Program-made: the position numbers and the translations under genes | In this document: positions 35,601-50,254 of the stretch, in pieces | Layout of the letters: each line of letters starts with the position of its first letter | How positions within the stretch are numbered: position 1 is the first letter of the stretch | NCBI RefSeq assembly: GCF_040436345.1 | Contig: NC_133237.1 | Coordinates: 23,069,749-23,133,748 of the forward strand | Origin: Pagrus major | Taxonomy: Eukaryota > Chordata > Actinopteri > Spariformes > Sparidae | Direction of reading: 5' to 3' | Length of the DNA: 64,000 nucleotides | Notes under the pieces: model-generated | The model's input: the letters and a program-made list of their open reading frames with translations, nothing else | Told to the model about the DNA's origin: nothing | Databases searched by the model: none

Positions 35601-36160
35601 ACTCCCAGACCACACCACATCATCATTGTCGTCACATGACCACTCTGGAAGGAGAACAATATCAGTGGAAAAGTAGCAAGATCCAGGTGTCTCTACTTCC
35701 CCAGCTCGAAACGGCTGCAACGTGGCAGTGGAACAATGTGGAGGAAGAGATCAGATTAGAAAAGAAAGGAGCAAAGAGGAAGGAGCTTTGAACAAATGAC
35801 GAAAGACGTTTGTATATTTAACCATTAATGGACAAAGATGTGGCGTGTACATGTCCAATAATAGACAAAGACTGCTCTGTCCCTCCTTACATCAGGGAAT
35901 AATCATTAATTTGAAACGTCAGGGACACGCAAACTGATTGGTGGCTTTTTCCCTGAAGTGGGTCAATGACCTCGACTGTTTGTCAGTCCCTTCCTGCCAA
36001 AGTTCTGTTGCCTCAACAAATGACAGTGGGAATATAAACCAACTCTGATGCGACTCGTGGCTCGACACACCCACCTGGTATGAAGGATAGCGTGTTATTT
36101 CTTTGTGATTATATTGCAAGATTTAAGTAGCCTACGTTTCAATGTTGATACAGGGAAAGC
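32611..36160. other. Intergenic DNA, no gene seen
   Basis: There are moderately GC-rich patches (34.5-35.8 kb) with short open frames on both strands, but none has a recognisable domain or a coherent splice structure. Nothing else is supported. Confidence 0.35.
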
Positions 36161-36164
36161 CACA

Positions 36165-36800
36165 GATGAACTGTAACTAAGTACATCTAGTCCCAAGTAC
36201 TGTACTTAAAGGGTAATTTCACCAATTTAAGGTCGTTGGGAGAACTACTGCAAATGTGAAAAAAGCAGTATAAAGCCTTTTGCAGCTCCAGAGAAAGCTG
36301 CATATAATCTGTTAAATTACAGTGATGTCACTCAGTAGCTAAGTTGCATTGTGGGTAATGTAGGCACCAGGATTTGAAAAGGAAGAAGAATGCATGAAAA
36401 AATGCAATATATCTTGTTCTGCTGTATTGATTTTGATCATTAGATTTTAACTTGTCCATAATGAGTCAAACAAAACCTGGCGCCTACATTACCCACAATG
36501 CATTATTATCCATCTGAGACAATTTATCAGATTCAAGTGTTCATCTCTCTGGATTTGAACATTGCTGGAAAAATGTGGGTACCCAGTTCAACAGAATATA
36601 TAAGAAAGGTCTAGTTGTATTTACATATTATGACTTTAAGTACTTTTATTGCCAGAAAAATGAATGAATTATTATTATCAGATACTGTAAGACTTTTCGT
36701 ATTGCTGACTTTCACTTTTACCAAAGTAACATCTTAACATAATAGCTTTACTTTCACTCTCAAGTAGGAAATTTAGGTACTTTTTACAAAAGTGCAAAAC
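36165..36800. repeat. Inverted-repeat element and flanking repeat
   Basis: GCATTGTGGGTAATGTAGGC (36348 on) is mirrored by GCGCCTACATTACCCACAAT (about 36480-36499), giving arms of about 30 bp separated by about 100 bp. The flanks carry GTACTGTACTTAAAGGGTAA (near 36200) and TTTAGGTACTTTTTAC (near 36775), similar to the repeat type at 11424 and 31565. Confidence 0.6.
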
Positions 36801-39800
36801 AACTCTTTTATTACAATAGGCCTATGACATATGAAGAAATACCCACTCCAAACACTGTAATGTTAGCTGCTGGATGTTTTGTTAAGAGAGTTTTTTGGGC
36901 TACAATATTGATCCATTTCCATTTCCATCCATCAAAACTGTGGCATGTTTACTGCAGATCAATAATTCACCAATTAAATGTATCCCGGAGCTATATCATG
37001 CAAACACAGAGGCCTACAAGAGCACGCTCTCCAAAAGCTCAAGCAGATTATTAGTCCACACATCATATGTGGCCGAGCACTCAATGTTGTAAACAACACT
37101 TTCTTTTTTTTTCACTTTTTGTGCACACCTCCCACTCTTTCTGGGAGCCAAAAGTGAGTGAGTTGCAACACGTTTGTTACCGGCAGGTCTCGTTTTGAGC
37201 TGAGTCTGCAGATTTTCACTTCAGCTCCAAAGGGCTGAGTCTGGGCTTGGCCACTCCTGGCATGCACGGCACAAAGACGTGAGCACTGCCAGAAAAGCCC
37301 ATAGCAGTTCCACAGAGCAAGAGAAATGCAGAAAACCCAGGGGGAGCACACAAGACCAGGCAGAAATCAAATTGAGGGTGTGTGTGTGTGTGTGTGTGTC
37401 TGTGTGTGTGTGTCTGTGTGTACAGGGAGGGGGGGTTAATGTGAAATGACTTTGAGCTGGGCAACAGCTCAGCTCATCACAGATCTTTGCCGAAGGGAAC
37501 ATTGACGGGTTTGTGCCCAGATGTGTGGGAGGGAGACAGAGCTGAACAGTCATATCCAGTGTTTGTGAATTTGTTCCAACTCTTCAGACACGGTCCATTC
37601 TCCACCATAAATCTGCCGTACTTCCAGTCACTTGGCGTCACTTACTCGCTCACAGATTCTAGCACGCACAAATAATGAGCTTTTATGGCTTTGAAAGCTG
37701 TATTCATTTGCACACGCACTTCCGCACGCCAGCATTGGACAGCTAAAAAAAAAGAAAGGAGTAACAGAAGGAAGCGTTAACATGTATTTTTTATCTCGTT
37801 CAGGAAAAAGAATGCACTGATAAAGTGATGCAATTTAAACAGCACCACATGTCTGTGAGGCCCGCTGTCACCAGGCTGTATCACAATCAGTCCTCTCTGC
37901 AGCAGACGCGTAGTCAATGTGGAGGCTCTATGTGTTTTTAAGAGCCTTTTCTCCCCTCCGTCTGACTCAGGGCCAATATTCATACTTTAGTGAAACAGAA
38001 CATTCAGATAGAGACAGCAGTGAGACTGGGAGGACATTCACTGATAAACTCTGAACCCTCACAATGAAAACATTCAGACTTTGTAGCCAGGGATGAGCGG
38101 CTCTTAGCACGCAGCCGATCGCCACAGTGCTCCAACTCTGGACCACAGGTTAGGAAGCAGTCTAGCCGCCAGAGTAAAACGTTAGCATTGTAGATTTCTT
38201 CATATGTATTCGACAATACATGTCATATCATGCTTCAGTTACATGTGTATGTGCTGACTTGCATGTTCGGAGAGGGGTGGTGACATGACAGCGATGTGAG
38301 ACCACTGTTGGTGTTTCAAAATTTGTAAGTACGAAACTCCTGGATATTTTTAACGAGACATCTGGACATTTTCCAGCTGTGTAAGTGGTAAGACAAGAAG
38401 TCGAGACAACTTGCAGCCAAAAAAGAAGAATTTTTAACGAGAAGTCTGGGTAATTTCCAGAGACAAAACCAGATAAGCCAAAACATGATCTTTTCCTAAC
38501 TTTAGCCAAGTGTATTTTGTGGCTAAACCTGACCAGACCATAAGCACATTGTTGTCACAAGATAAAATTGAAAACGTAGCCGAAAGAATTGAAAGTTGCA
38601 ACGTACAGTATCCATGGTTTGCAGAAACAAACACTGTCAACATCTCTTCTGGCATCAGTGTTGTTGGCTGTCACTTGCGGGGAAAATGTACCTTACTGTC
38701 ATATGAAACTGGGTCAAAAGAAATATTTCTTGGATCAGTAAACAGGTCAGCAGTATCGACATGAGTCAATGGAAAGCTTTGCGTGCACATGTCTGATATA
38801 TAGATGGAGGATAAGAGTGGAGTGGGAGAGAGGAGGAGTGATAGAGAAAGCATGTGAAAGTGAGAGAAAGTGTGTCTGTGGAGATAAGTGCGGGTCGCTG
38901 GAGTCCGGCTGCTCCAGGGTCAAGAAGGTCAGTGCTGATGGAGAGACAAGGAACGTCATGAACCATTGCTGTGTGGGAAAACTCGGTAGAGGAACGGGGA
39001 ATATTTTCAGGTCTGTTTGGGATAATTGAAGTGCGTCCTTCAGCTGGAGTGTGTGTCGGCGGAGCTTTGGTCATACAGAGGGCGGGAGAAGAAGAGGAGG
39101 GAAGGAGAAAGAGGGGATTTGGTCCTTGAGCAGGTCTGGTTCCCATTAGACCGGAGGCCCGGGGTCGGTTTGTTTGTACAGGCAGAGCGTCCCAAAGGAG
39201 AACAGAGGCAGCCTGATGTTGCTCCTCCCAACCCGGCCGCCATGGAGGGAGTATCAGCTGCAGTGCTTCACTTTCTTGCCCCTCCTGTCCTCGTCCTCTT
39301 TCTGCATCCCTCCATTCCACCCACCCTTATGGAACAAAGTCCAAACGGGTCTTCTAAACTGTTTACGGATGTTCTCTGTTTATGTGCTATTCATGAGAGC
39401 CGTGCTGAGAGTTCCTGTCAGTGCCCTCGGCCCTACTGTCCTAGAAACCGAGCCATGTGATTGACATGTCATTTATATGTGAACCTAACCCTGTGTATTC
39501 ATCAGCTCGCCTTGTCTAATGGGCAAGCAGAGACAGGTCTATCACTCACATGGGTTGGGCTACAGCCCTGTAGTCGCACGCTCTTTTTTAGGCATAAACA
39601 CAGGCCAATCAATAAAAAAAACCCTTTCCACTTGTACTGTAGAACAATGCTTGTGTAACACTTTTTTTTTTTCCATTAGAGTGTGTTGTGTCATGGAACA
39701 TTTTCCCAGCATAAATTTTGCAGGTCTGTCCTCATCAGTTATTTGTATAATCCTCCAGTAACATGGGCTTCCCTCCAGCAGCCCCCCAGCAGGAGGATTT

Positions 39801-41290
39801 GGTCAAGTTTTTTGTTGTTTGCCGCTGTACTAGCTATAAAAACACCGTCAGTCAGACTTGACTGGCACCGTTGTTGTGGATTGCAGGCAATAAACGCCTA
39901 ACGACACCATGACCACATGCAGAAACACTAACAGGTAAATAAAGCAGGGAGACTGATTGAAGCAGCATGACTTTGACGCCACTGTGGTGTGACAGACGGG
40001 GCCATAAAGATCAGAGTGCACAGTGAGTGAGTCAAAGTGAGAACTACAGAGGTTGTGATAAAATGGAGAGGAAGTTCTCATCCGCCTCTCTGTGCTGCAT
40101 TAAAACAGTCAGAGGAGCGGGGTGTAGCTGGAGGGGGTCAGGGAAAGGGAAGGGGATGATGTTTCTCCCTCGGTGCTCTGCAGGGAGCGGCTGGGGAGTG
40201 CAACTGTGATTTATGGAAGCCAGGACTTCGCTGTAACTTTTTTCCTGGAATTCGGGGCTGCTCTGAGGGGGTGGAGGGTCGGCTGAGGAAGGGGTTAGGG
40301 GGCAAGAGTGGTCTGAGGCCAGGATAAGAGCAATATTTCACAGGGGCCGTTAAATCAATTCACCTCTAGAAGGAGCCGAACTGGAGAGCTAATGAACGAT
40401 CTGTCTTTTCCTTCTGCAAGTTTCTTTGACTTTAAGCCTCCAGGTCCCCTGAGGTTAAAGGGCTGTTTCTCCATGTTGGAGACCTACAATTTTGCAGTGT
40501 TATTGGAACTTGTTGAGGTAAATGGTGCGAATCATTAGGTAAGAGCATTCACAAGAAGTACAAAGTTGGAGAAGAAGAAAGCTGGAGCTGGAGGAGCTAT
40601 TCAAAACAGTCATCAAAGTCCCACAGTTAGTACAGGGGGACCCTCTTGCTCTTTTTTCACAGGGAGCAGTGTGAATTTATTTGAGCAGCATCAACGAGAA
40701 ATGAGATAATCATCATTTAAAAGGTGACACCTTTACTGGCTAAATATTTAGAACCGCAAAATGAAACCCTACTTTAGTATTTTTAAGGGATTACAAATAA
40801 CTGAAAGAAATGATTACAAAAAGATACACTCATGCGCTGAATTAGTATTCCAGAAATATGACCGACACTGATTTTGTGTGTGTTTGTGTGGCTACAACAT
40901 CAGAAAGCAATCTTGGGTCTGGATTAGCGACATCATTCAAGTTCAGTAAAAACTGTGGTCCTGTTTCAGCTTCACTAAAAGGAAGAATGTCTAATTCAAT
41001 CTGTTTTAGTTTAGTGAGATTACTGCCAGTCATAGAAGAATTCGTGTGAGCTGTTAATTAAAGCCACATTTCTCTTTTTGTTATCCAGCAGCGATATTCG
41101 TCAGTTTTATGGAGCATTCTCTGTGGCAGCTGCCTTGGTGCCAAATTCTGCATTTTACCGTCAAACACTTGAACATGGACACTCAAGTCTTTCCCATCAT
41201 CCACCCCAACTGCCTGAAGGAAGGACTCTTTATGTGTTTTTTCACAGCAGACACAACCCCATCAAACCTGCAGTGTGATGATGATGCTGC
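36801..41290. other. Intergenic DNA with simple repeats
   Basis: Contents: a TG microsatellite at 37378-37421, and two imperfect direct copies of a 30-base unit (TTTTTAACGAGACATCTGGA near 38347 and TTTTTAACGAGAAGTCTGGG near 38430). A long minus-strand frame at 38766-39320 is rich in low-complexity residues and looks like chance. No gene is supported. Confidence 0.35.
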
Positions 41291-41299
41291 AGTCTCTGA

Positions 41300-42525
41300 A
41301 TACCACTGTGATACTACTGAAGTTAGCATGCTAACCAGCTAGCTCTGGCCTGCACTGTCTCGTAATACCATTTTTTACCTCAAAAGGAAATAATCTGATA
41401 GTATAGCTCAGGCCTCCAGATTTGGGCGCTGATTTAAGTCGACCTTCTTGCTTCTCGCCCTCTTCAGGCCTCTCCTAAACCCACCAAGTCATGGTTGTAT
41501 CTGCTGTAAACCCCCTTGACACTGTATCCCTGCCGTCAAACTGGCTCTACATCGCTCTTGGAGGATGTGCTCAGTCGTACACCAACACTCCACTGATGTT
41601 CCAAGTGCCCAGACTAAACAGAGTCAGCTAACAGGACCCATGGATGTAATGAGAACTGGATACCGAGCACTGTTCATTTCTATAAAAGTTGTTGGGTGGA
41701 GCATGACACCAACACAGTTCAGCTTTCCCAGGTACAAAATAACCTGAATCTTCCGCATTTTGGGGCCCATAAAACGTCGACCAAGCCGGCTAACTTTCGG
41801 TGTAGCGCCCGGCTAATTTGAATTGGATAAATGATTTCATCATGAAGCTCTTCCTGACTTTCCAAAGGTTATCAGACCGAATGAATCAAATCATGATTAT
41901 GATGGGGTAGTGATGCTCAAAAAATGTATCCTTCTTTCACAATGTAAGGTTATTTGAAAAAGTATTCTGGGCCAGTGTCTTACTGTCTGCTCCAACAGAC
42001 ATTTAACCCAGGGCTAGAAGAAGTGCAGTGTGAATCGTATAGCCCTGGTTAACCCTGGGTTAACAATCTGTGTGTGAGAAGTTATCTCAAGGTCAGCTCT
42101 AAGCCTCGGGCTAAGATAGCCCTAGGTTAAGAATATGCTGCTCGAAAAGAGTCAGCAGCAGTTAGAGGTTACTCTGGTAATATGCTGCCCCCTACTTGTT
42201 TGGAGTATCTATTTGACAGCTGGCCAGTTCAAAGTCAACTTAATTGTCAATTCTGCGATTTGTACAGAGGAAATGCCTTTCCCTCAGACCCACAGTGTGA
42301 AAAGAAAAGATAAAAAATAAATGTAAAAATATGAAGTGTAAAGAAGGTAAGGCACAGGCAAGAACTTAAATATATATACATCAAAGAATAAATATATGTA
42401 CATGATGAGTATGAGTTCAAGTATTGAACAGCAGCAGGATGTTCCTTTTTCGTAAAAAAAAAAGTAAAGTGCTGTTGCGTGCCAGCGTGTGTGTGTTTAC
42501 AGTTTTTACATATTGCACCTTTCAG
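41300..42525. repeat. Interrupted MITE copy with nested repeat
   Basis: GAAGTTAGCATGCTAACCAG (41318 on) matches the interior of the 22233-22595 MITE, and ATATGCTGCCCCCTACTTGT (42180) plus the end TTTTTACATATTGCACCTTT (42503-42522) match its right half. The two halves are separated by about 0.84 kb that includes the dispersed repeat at 41739-41975. This suggests one element broken by later insertions. Confidence 0.5.
41739..41975. repeat. Dispersed repeat, copy 1
   Basis: ACCTGAATCTTCCGC, GGTTATCAGACC, ATGTATCC and CTTTCACAATGTAA occur in the same order and similar spacing at 51943-52200, about 10 kb away. No open frame. Confidence 0.6.
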
Positions 42526-44618
42526 CTGTCATGGCATGACTCACAGATCTCCAAGCGGTACCAGCCCAGCTGGCAAGCAGCAGCATGAGCTAACAGTCAT
42601 CATCACATGAAAACCTCACTCACAGATGTGTTGTATCCAGGGCTGACAGATCCACTGACGTTAGCGCTCCTTAAAATGTGTTCAGTGAGAAATCTAATAG
42701 AGGGCGGCGCGCTTTAGTCATCATGGCTCATCATGGACTTCAGCAGGGAAAAAGTGACGGCTGGATGTCATTACCAAGCAGTGATTATTTAGTGATGGGA
42801 TATTGTGGGATGGGGTGCCAGTTCTTGAGCAAGTCTGTGGAATCTGGAGCTGCAGTTAATTATCTTTTTAAGTATTGTTTATATTGTGCCACCACAGTGG
42901 TGCTTTTAATCTGTGTGAAAGTATTTGGATTCCTTCTTCATGCTATCTGGTAACTTTCTTTTAATTGCAGAAGTTATTACAGATTTTGCTGTGGGTGTAA
43001 AGTAATTTTGCACTTGATTGGATGTGACCAGTGAGGTCATCATGCAATTAGAGTACAGCTGTATCAATATCACCAATTTTCTAGGCCAGAGTTTTCCGTC
43101 TCCACCTTCTACCCTGATCCCCCCTTACTGAAAGCATTTGGAGAGTTGCACTTTTGAAACCAACTTTACTTTGTGACATGCCCTTTCAAATTAAACCCAC
43201 CAACACAGTGCAAACAACTGTCATCAGAAATAATGTGACATGTCAAGATGTGAGAAATGAATGCCAGAAATGTTGTGTATTGCATTGTATAGTTTGTCTT
43301 ACCAGTTTCTATTTGGAGATTAAAACCCTGAACCTTTACGGTAATGTTCAAACCTGACTTTTAATTTGATTGTGCGGTGCTGTAACATGGGATTACCAAT
43401 AGCTAAATAAAGCTCAAGGTCTCCTGGCAACAATTACATGCATTATATAAATGTATACCTGTTTGCGAACCTTTTATGTAATATTGTTTCTGCAAATAAC
43501 CTGTAATACTGATTGGTTCAATGATGCATAAACAACGTTTATTTCCTGCGTGTTCATTGACTAAATTAATGTCACATGCTTGATTTCTCATAACAGAGAA
43601 GTGATGCTTCTCAGTTTGACTGTAATCTTCTACATACAGGTGTCAGAGGTCATGGAAAACAGAACATCCAGGGAAAAAGGGAAGAAATCATCTCCCATGA
43701 CATGCAATGTATTCACAATAAAAATTCAACCGAGTCAAAACAACAACTCACGCATGTAATGACACATTTGATATGGAACTTTTCTTCTTGCCGCTAAGAC
43801 AGCAGATGCTAACTTGTGTTAAAGTCACGGCTGTTCCCGCTTTGTGGAGCCGGATTTAGTCTGCACGACCTTGGTGGAGTGAGGTCTGAGCGACTGGAGG
43901 TGTTCCAGCTGCAGTCAATAACAAACACTGGGGAGGGAAGTGAGATGATGATGGGAAGAATGTGTGCAGTGAGCTGATCAAAGCATCACCTCCCGGGTGG
44001 CGTGTGGAGCTTGACCACAGGGGAGGCAACAGTGTGCAGCCAATAAACCTCGGAGGGTTTCAGTCTGGTTCAAAGGTGACTTCAAATGACACAATAAAAC
44101 ACACTATAAAACACAATCAAAACATGATTGCACTTATTCTTATTAATGATTTACATAAATAACCTACCCCATCAACCTGTTAGAGAGAAAATCATCTCAT
44201 AAAGCATGCATTATGCTATTAATAAGTTGTTTTCTAGGACCATTTGATTTTATTATCCCTGATATTACCCGGAGGAGTCGTACGTGTAAAGGCAAATGTC
44301 CGTATCAGTTGGCCTGGACATTAAATAGACTTTACCCTGCCAAGTCTGCATAATTGCCGATTGAGCTCATGTGGGATAGAGCAGAATTCACAAAAAGCTT
44401 GTGGGCGACGTTGATGACGTTGCATGGGGCGTAGTTGTTTCGTAGTCTTTTCTGCTTGCCTGTATATTGCTTTCCATTCTTTACTTGATCTTGTGGATAG
44501 GTTCAAATACATTTAGTATTGAAATCAATGCAAAAACAGTCATGCGACTGACACAGACGATATCCTGTTATGTATTGAATGTGTGAAAGAGCAACTTCAG
44601 ACAATGTCAGCTTCCTTC
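42526..44618. other. Intergenic DNA, nothing identified
   Basis: Short frames on both strands carry no recognisable domain. No repeat edge or RNA gene signature was noticed. Confidence 0.3.
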
Positions 44619-44912
44619 TTTAAAGATATAATATGTAACATTTCTGCATTAAAATGTCCCAGAACAGCTCGACCTTTGTCTATATATTTGGTTGAGTTGT
44701 GTTGGAAAAGTTTCTAACAGTGTTCAAACCCACAGAAAAATGTGTTCACGGTAATGACGCGTTTCCTTTGGTCGCCAGTCGCTTTAACCCGTTCTCGAAC
44801 ATTTTGAGTCACGTAGACAGATTTTCATTGGCAATGGTGGTTGTTTAACAATGACGACAACATCTAGCAGGGTCCCACACTACTTACAGAAAATTACAAT
44901 CTGTGCGTTTAA
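44619..44912. repeat. MITE related to the 11.17-kb repeat
   Basis: The left end TTTAAAGATATAATATGTAA and the reversed right end CTTAAACGCACAGATTGTAA are loosely inverted. The inside ACATTTCTGCATTAAAATGT and TGTTCAAACCCACAGAAA recur around 11177-11240. Confidence 0.5.
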
Positions 44913-47900
44913 GTCTTTCTGTGTCAGTGATACTGGCAACAAATAAAACAAAAATGTGCAAATTTGTCATGGTCCTTGCAGAAAATTTGGTCTCCTATTC
45001 CATGTCCATGATTGTCTGGGCCACATCCAGGCCGGGTCTGGGTCATGCTCAGTGTGTGTGTGTGTGTGTGTGTGTTTGTGTGTGTGTTTGTCTGTGTGTG
45101 AACTTTAAAGATAGAAGTGCTTCAGGCTGTATCAGGACAGTGTGACATTTAATCCCCCACTGCCCTCCTGCTATCCCTCCTTACACTCTTTTTCTTTTCT
45201 TGTATACATTTTACCACTTTGACGACATAACTTGGTTCAGTGAACAATGACATTTAACTGATGGCAAGGAGAGGAGTGCAGGTCATGAGAGGTGCTGATA
45301 CGAACCGCTGGATTAACGTAATGGCCTGGCCCTGATCCTTCTTATCTGATGACCCCCAACATTGACCCCGGCAATCAAGTGCCAGGAAACAGACGATAAG
45401 TCCTGCTCCGGGAGAGAAATGTGCACCTTTTGACGAATGTGTTTGCACAAACACTCTATTGTAAACACACTTTTACAAACAAATACTGAGCGTTCAGCCT
45501 CAAGCAAAAGAAGACAGGGATCAATGCGCTGAGTCTGGCCCCCTGTTTCAGTAGAACAACATGCAAGCTTCTCCAGGCAAGATTCCAATAGGTGCACGCT
45601 TGACCTGGTTACTGAAAGCTTATTTTACCCTCTATTGACCAACCTCACTTCACTTCCTTCCCTCCTCTGCTTACACGCATCCATCTATTTTCTATTTCCT
45701 TTTCCAGCTCCCTTACCATACCGCTCCATCGGCTCCTTCTTCCCCTTTTGCCCGTAAAATCTTCAGAAATGTTCTGCATGAGTGCACAAATAAAGGACAG
45801 GCTTGGGTTTTTTTTTCCTGTTGTGCTGAGTGATTGCGGTGCGACATCTGTGCTCCAAGTCTCACACTCTTACCTCGACAAGCACGTAGCACGCTTTGAA
45901 GCTTCACAGCCCTGAGGCAAGAGAATGAGCACAGATGTTGTATGACTATCACAGATGTGACAACACAGCAAAGCATATCTGTGGCAGTGTGAAGCACACA
46001 GCAATGTAAACTAAGAAAACATGACTGATTCTTGGTAATGAGTTACGTTTCTGTTCCTGGTCTTGAACTGCATGAACACTCACACACAGATGCACACACA
46101 CACACACACACACATACACATGCACATGCAAATCTATGACTAACCTTTTGAACTTGCTTTCTGGTCAAAGAATTAGAAAGAAATGTCAGGGTTGGGTTTC
46201 TTTGCCAGTGCACGAGGAGCCACTGATGGCTGCCATATGGTTTCAGGTCAAAACAACAGATTTTTAGCCGTGCCCTTTGTGATGCCTTTAAAGATTAAAT
46301 GACAAGGATCTGATCTGCTGCTCCGCTAAACGCTAAACTGAAACCTTCATCCTGGTTTTGCTCCTCAGAAAAGACACCTCTCCAGCCACAAAATGACTGT
46401 TTGACCACAGTGCTGACAGGAGTTGCATCACTTCTCCTATGACTTCTCCAGCTGAAAACATGCACTCTCAGTTATAATGTTAATGGAAAAGACTCTAATA
46501 ATGGGTGTGAGGATTTTAATGTGTTTTTTTAAGGGTACTTCAGCAAGGCTCTATAAACACCGTACTAATCTGCAGGAAGCCACAAAAATCATGACTCCCC
46601 CCCCCAACCCCCTCACTTTACTATCCACTAACACTCTCCTCCTCAGTGGACCAGAGGACAGTGAACACAACAGACACCCAATACTAATACTCAAGCATGG
46701 TAACCAGTACACAGGCAGTTGCAGAAGTGGACCATGGGAACAGTCTCTATTCAAGCCTGACTGTAAAAATAAGGGAACTCTATACTCCTGTGAGACTTGC
46801 CTCAGCAGGGGGGTGGACATAAACAATTGTAAAAGCACCAGAGAGACAAATATATACATAAATGTTAATGACAGGATAAAATGCAACACAGAAAGACCAA
46901 TGAAAAACAATGGAAGTTAAATCACAAATCATAACATACGAACAAATATGTTGAATCCATCACTTGACACACGGGGTCTACAGTTCCTTTGCGTGAGTAT
47001 ACAGTATAAAGTGACCTGAAGGCGAACAGTGATTCAGACTTTATCCCTGCATAGAAAACAGATCAAATGTAAAAAGAATTTGAGTTCTTTTGTCCAGGAA
47101 GAAAAAAAGCAGCTAGATGCTCTGGAGATAAGCGGTAAGCCAACACTGCAGGTCTCGCAGGAGTGAATGCAGGGTGGACGGATTTCTTCTAAACCTGTGA
47201 ACAGCAGGGACATGTGGCACAGCCAGCACTTAAGCCCACTGTTTGGAGCACAGAGAGAGATAAGCCACCCTGACTCCAGGCAACACTTGTGCTGTTTGTG
47301 GTTGAGAGGGGAAATAAAACCTCTGCGGCCAAACGGACTGTCTGTGTCAATTAACTGTACGCACAGTGCCCTAGATTACACATTTTAAGATTCACAATTC
47401 AGCAATTTTCATAACAGGTCCTGTTTTTTAAATAAAGAAGCAGTTTGCCACTACTGATTCACCCTTTCATGCATGGTTACTGCAGTAGACAGATATCTGG
47501 GGGCCATTTTAAACCATTTAAGCTGGAGTACAATGTCCTAATGACCAGAAGAACCTTGTCCACAATTGCACATTATCTTGATTTTTATTTGTTTGTCATT
47601 TTGAGATATGGCATTATGAATTCAAAATGGTGGCGGGGAGATGAGTTACACCAAGTCCCTCTGGAATAACCATTAAATCCTTTTATTCACAGAAATCCAA
47701 GCAGGTAAAAACAATATTTTTCAACTAAATTAGGTGTTAGAAATACTTGCCAACATTTCTCTTCGGCCATGTCTGCTTGGGGAACATGCAAAGAGCAGGA
47801 TTCTTTAGGGAAAGCTACCAATTCCAGTGCTCTTTGTGATGACTTATACTACTGAACAGGCCAAGTAATGAAAAACGCTTGAAGAAAAGAAAGAGACAAA

Positions 47901-50250
47901 GAAAGCTGCCTCAAAAAATAGAAAGGAGTCGTGCAAGTGTGGTGATGTAGAAAGGAGGGAGGAGATTGCTTACTGCAAAGTACAAGAAAAATAATATAAA
48001 ATCTGGTTAAAAGTATTTCTGACATCTCTTATTTAGTTGATATTTTTTGTTTTTACCTGTCTAGTTTTCTGAGAACAAAAAGGTTCCAGATATTGCAGAA
48101 TCACTTTTGTTTTATCATTGATGCATGGCGTCCACTGCAGTGAACATTTATGTAACTCCTTCGAATTAACATATATTGAAAAATGATTTTTCACTTGTTT
48201 CAGAGTAAAAGCAAACATTAGGAAATGTCACATTGTTATTTGATAATTTGTGCATGTGTAGATTCAGGAGAGGCCACAAACCCATGACACAGGAAGCAAA
48301 AATAGTTTGCCGTCTAGTTTAATTTAAAATGCAAAGAAGATCTGTCGCCATCGTGCATGTGATCACGTTGCACAGAAAAGTGGCGACCACGGCTTCTCAG
48401 ATGCAAACTGAGCACATTTCCTTCTCCTTTGATGTGAGCTGCAATCCTCTGAGAGTCATGTCATCCGTCTCACATCAGCGCTGACTGACTTTAACAACTC
48501 TAATGCACATGACCTGAAGAACGTTTACAGCACTAAAAATACACATCTCGGCTAACATCTGTTTGGAAAAAGAGGAAGGTTTTCACAGACTTTTTTCATG
48601 CCTGGGAGGCTTTTTTCTTTAGATAGGGAAGTGAAGGGGCATCTTTCCCATTACAACTCGCTTTCTATGTGCATTTTCTGTTTGACATCAAAACAGTTGT
48701 TATCTTGAGATGTGTTTTGTCTGGATAGATAAGTACACATAAGAAACACGCCAGTGACTCATTACATGAAAACAATGAGCACACAATGATTCGTTGGCCC
48801 TCTTCTATAGTCACATATTACATATTGACAGCTGCATTGGCTTGTAACTTTTTGTATAGAAATGCACACAATATGGAAAGTCCCTGTGTCACACAACACA
48901 GAGCCTGAGAACAGTTCAAGTTATTGTTAATGACATCCCCTGTGTACTCTGCATCTAAAAGTAGGAACTAGAATATTCAGCCACTTTGCCTTTTTTGGGT
49001 CTTGAGATCATCTACAGAGATGACTGATACAACAATACGGTGTCTTATTTGTGTAGGTCTGATGCACTGTCTACTTTCTGTCGCTGCACTGTCTACTTTC
49101 TGTCGCTGTACTCATCTCAGTCTCTGATTTCAACTGCTTACTGTTCCACTTCTGGTGGGTTCAAACTTGGGTCGGGTGACCACAGCCACTGAGAATGCTT
49201 CTAGTTTTGTCTTCTGTGATGTGTGAACGAGATGATAATACCTTTGAGGGAAAAGTTAAACTCCTGAAACTTCGGTTCTTCTTCTTGCCGAGAATTAGAT
49301 GAGAAGATTGACGCCACTGTCATGTTTGTATAAATATGATGTCACCTGCAGCCTGGCGGTAACGGTAACAAAATCCACCAACCAGAACATCAATAACTCG
49401 TGTTTTTGTTTAAAAAGAATAATTCACCGCTCTACGTGGTGACTATTTCTGGGTAAGGAGCAGTCGCAGGTGATACAGTTGAGTATCGTTCATATCAAAA
49501 CCACTTCCTGTACGATACCTGAAATCCTATACCGATGCCCAACAGTACCTTTTTTCATTACTTTCCTCTTTCTGTTATAAAAACAAATGTAATTTCAGTT
49601 GAAAAAAATAAATCAAAACAGTGAGTGTTGGTTAATGCTACTAAAAATATTAAGTTAAAAAGTAACAACAACATCTTATTCATCTAGTGAATTAATTAGA
49701 TGTGTAAAAGTTAGCTGCGGCTGACTTGGCTGATGTGGTTCTCAGGCTATCAAGCATACTACACCCTATAGCTTTTGGACGTATTTTGTGTTTGACCTGG
49801 TATATATAGCTATAGAAGCGAGTGTTTTGCCAGTGTAAAATTTTGTTTGTGTGTAACCAAACTTTCCACCGCATTGCCCTGAATAAACTGCAGGGCTGAT
49901 GTAATCTCACTCTCTCTCTTTCTCTCTATGCTCTAATTTACCCTCTTACGAAGATACACTTTCAGGTACCAAAATGTGGAACAGATTGATTTCACGTGAA
50001 AAGGTACCTGGCAATGCCGATGTAATTCAATTGGTGCCCTTAAAAGTACTGAGTTTGGCACCGAACTGTACCAGGCAGGGTGAAGTTAGGAAGAAATGGT
50101 TATACCCTAAAAATGGCTGATTTGATTTTACACTTCAGTTTTTGCACAAAATAAAAAAGGGAGATATAAAGTGTTAAATAGCAAGCTGGCAGATGGATAG
50201 TTTCAGTGTTGTGAGTCAGGATAACTGTGTCTGTTCATAGTCTTTGTGCT
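44913..50250. other. Intergenic DNA with microsatellites
   Basis: Contents: TG tract 45052-45100, CA tract 46080-46130, and two exact tandem copies of a 22-base unit (GCACTGTCTACTTTCTGTCG plus CT) at 49064-49107. No gene with a domain or splice structure was seen; the longest frames (around 46.5-46.9 kb) oppose one another on both strands and look random. Confidence 0.35.
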
Positions 50251-50254
50251 GAAC

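Noticed and set aside
38766..39320. 184-codon minus-strand open frame.
   Set aside because: Low-complexity, Pro/Ser/Glu-rich, overlaps several open frames on both strands, no domain or splice pattern; likely chance in a GC-rich patch.
46477..46920. Opposed open frames on both strands near 46.5-46.9 kb.
   Set aside because: Neither has a domain, splice sites or coding-like composition.
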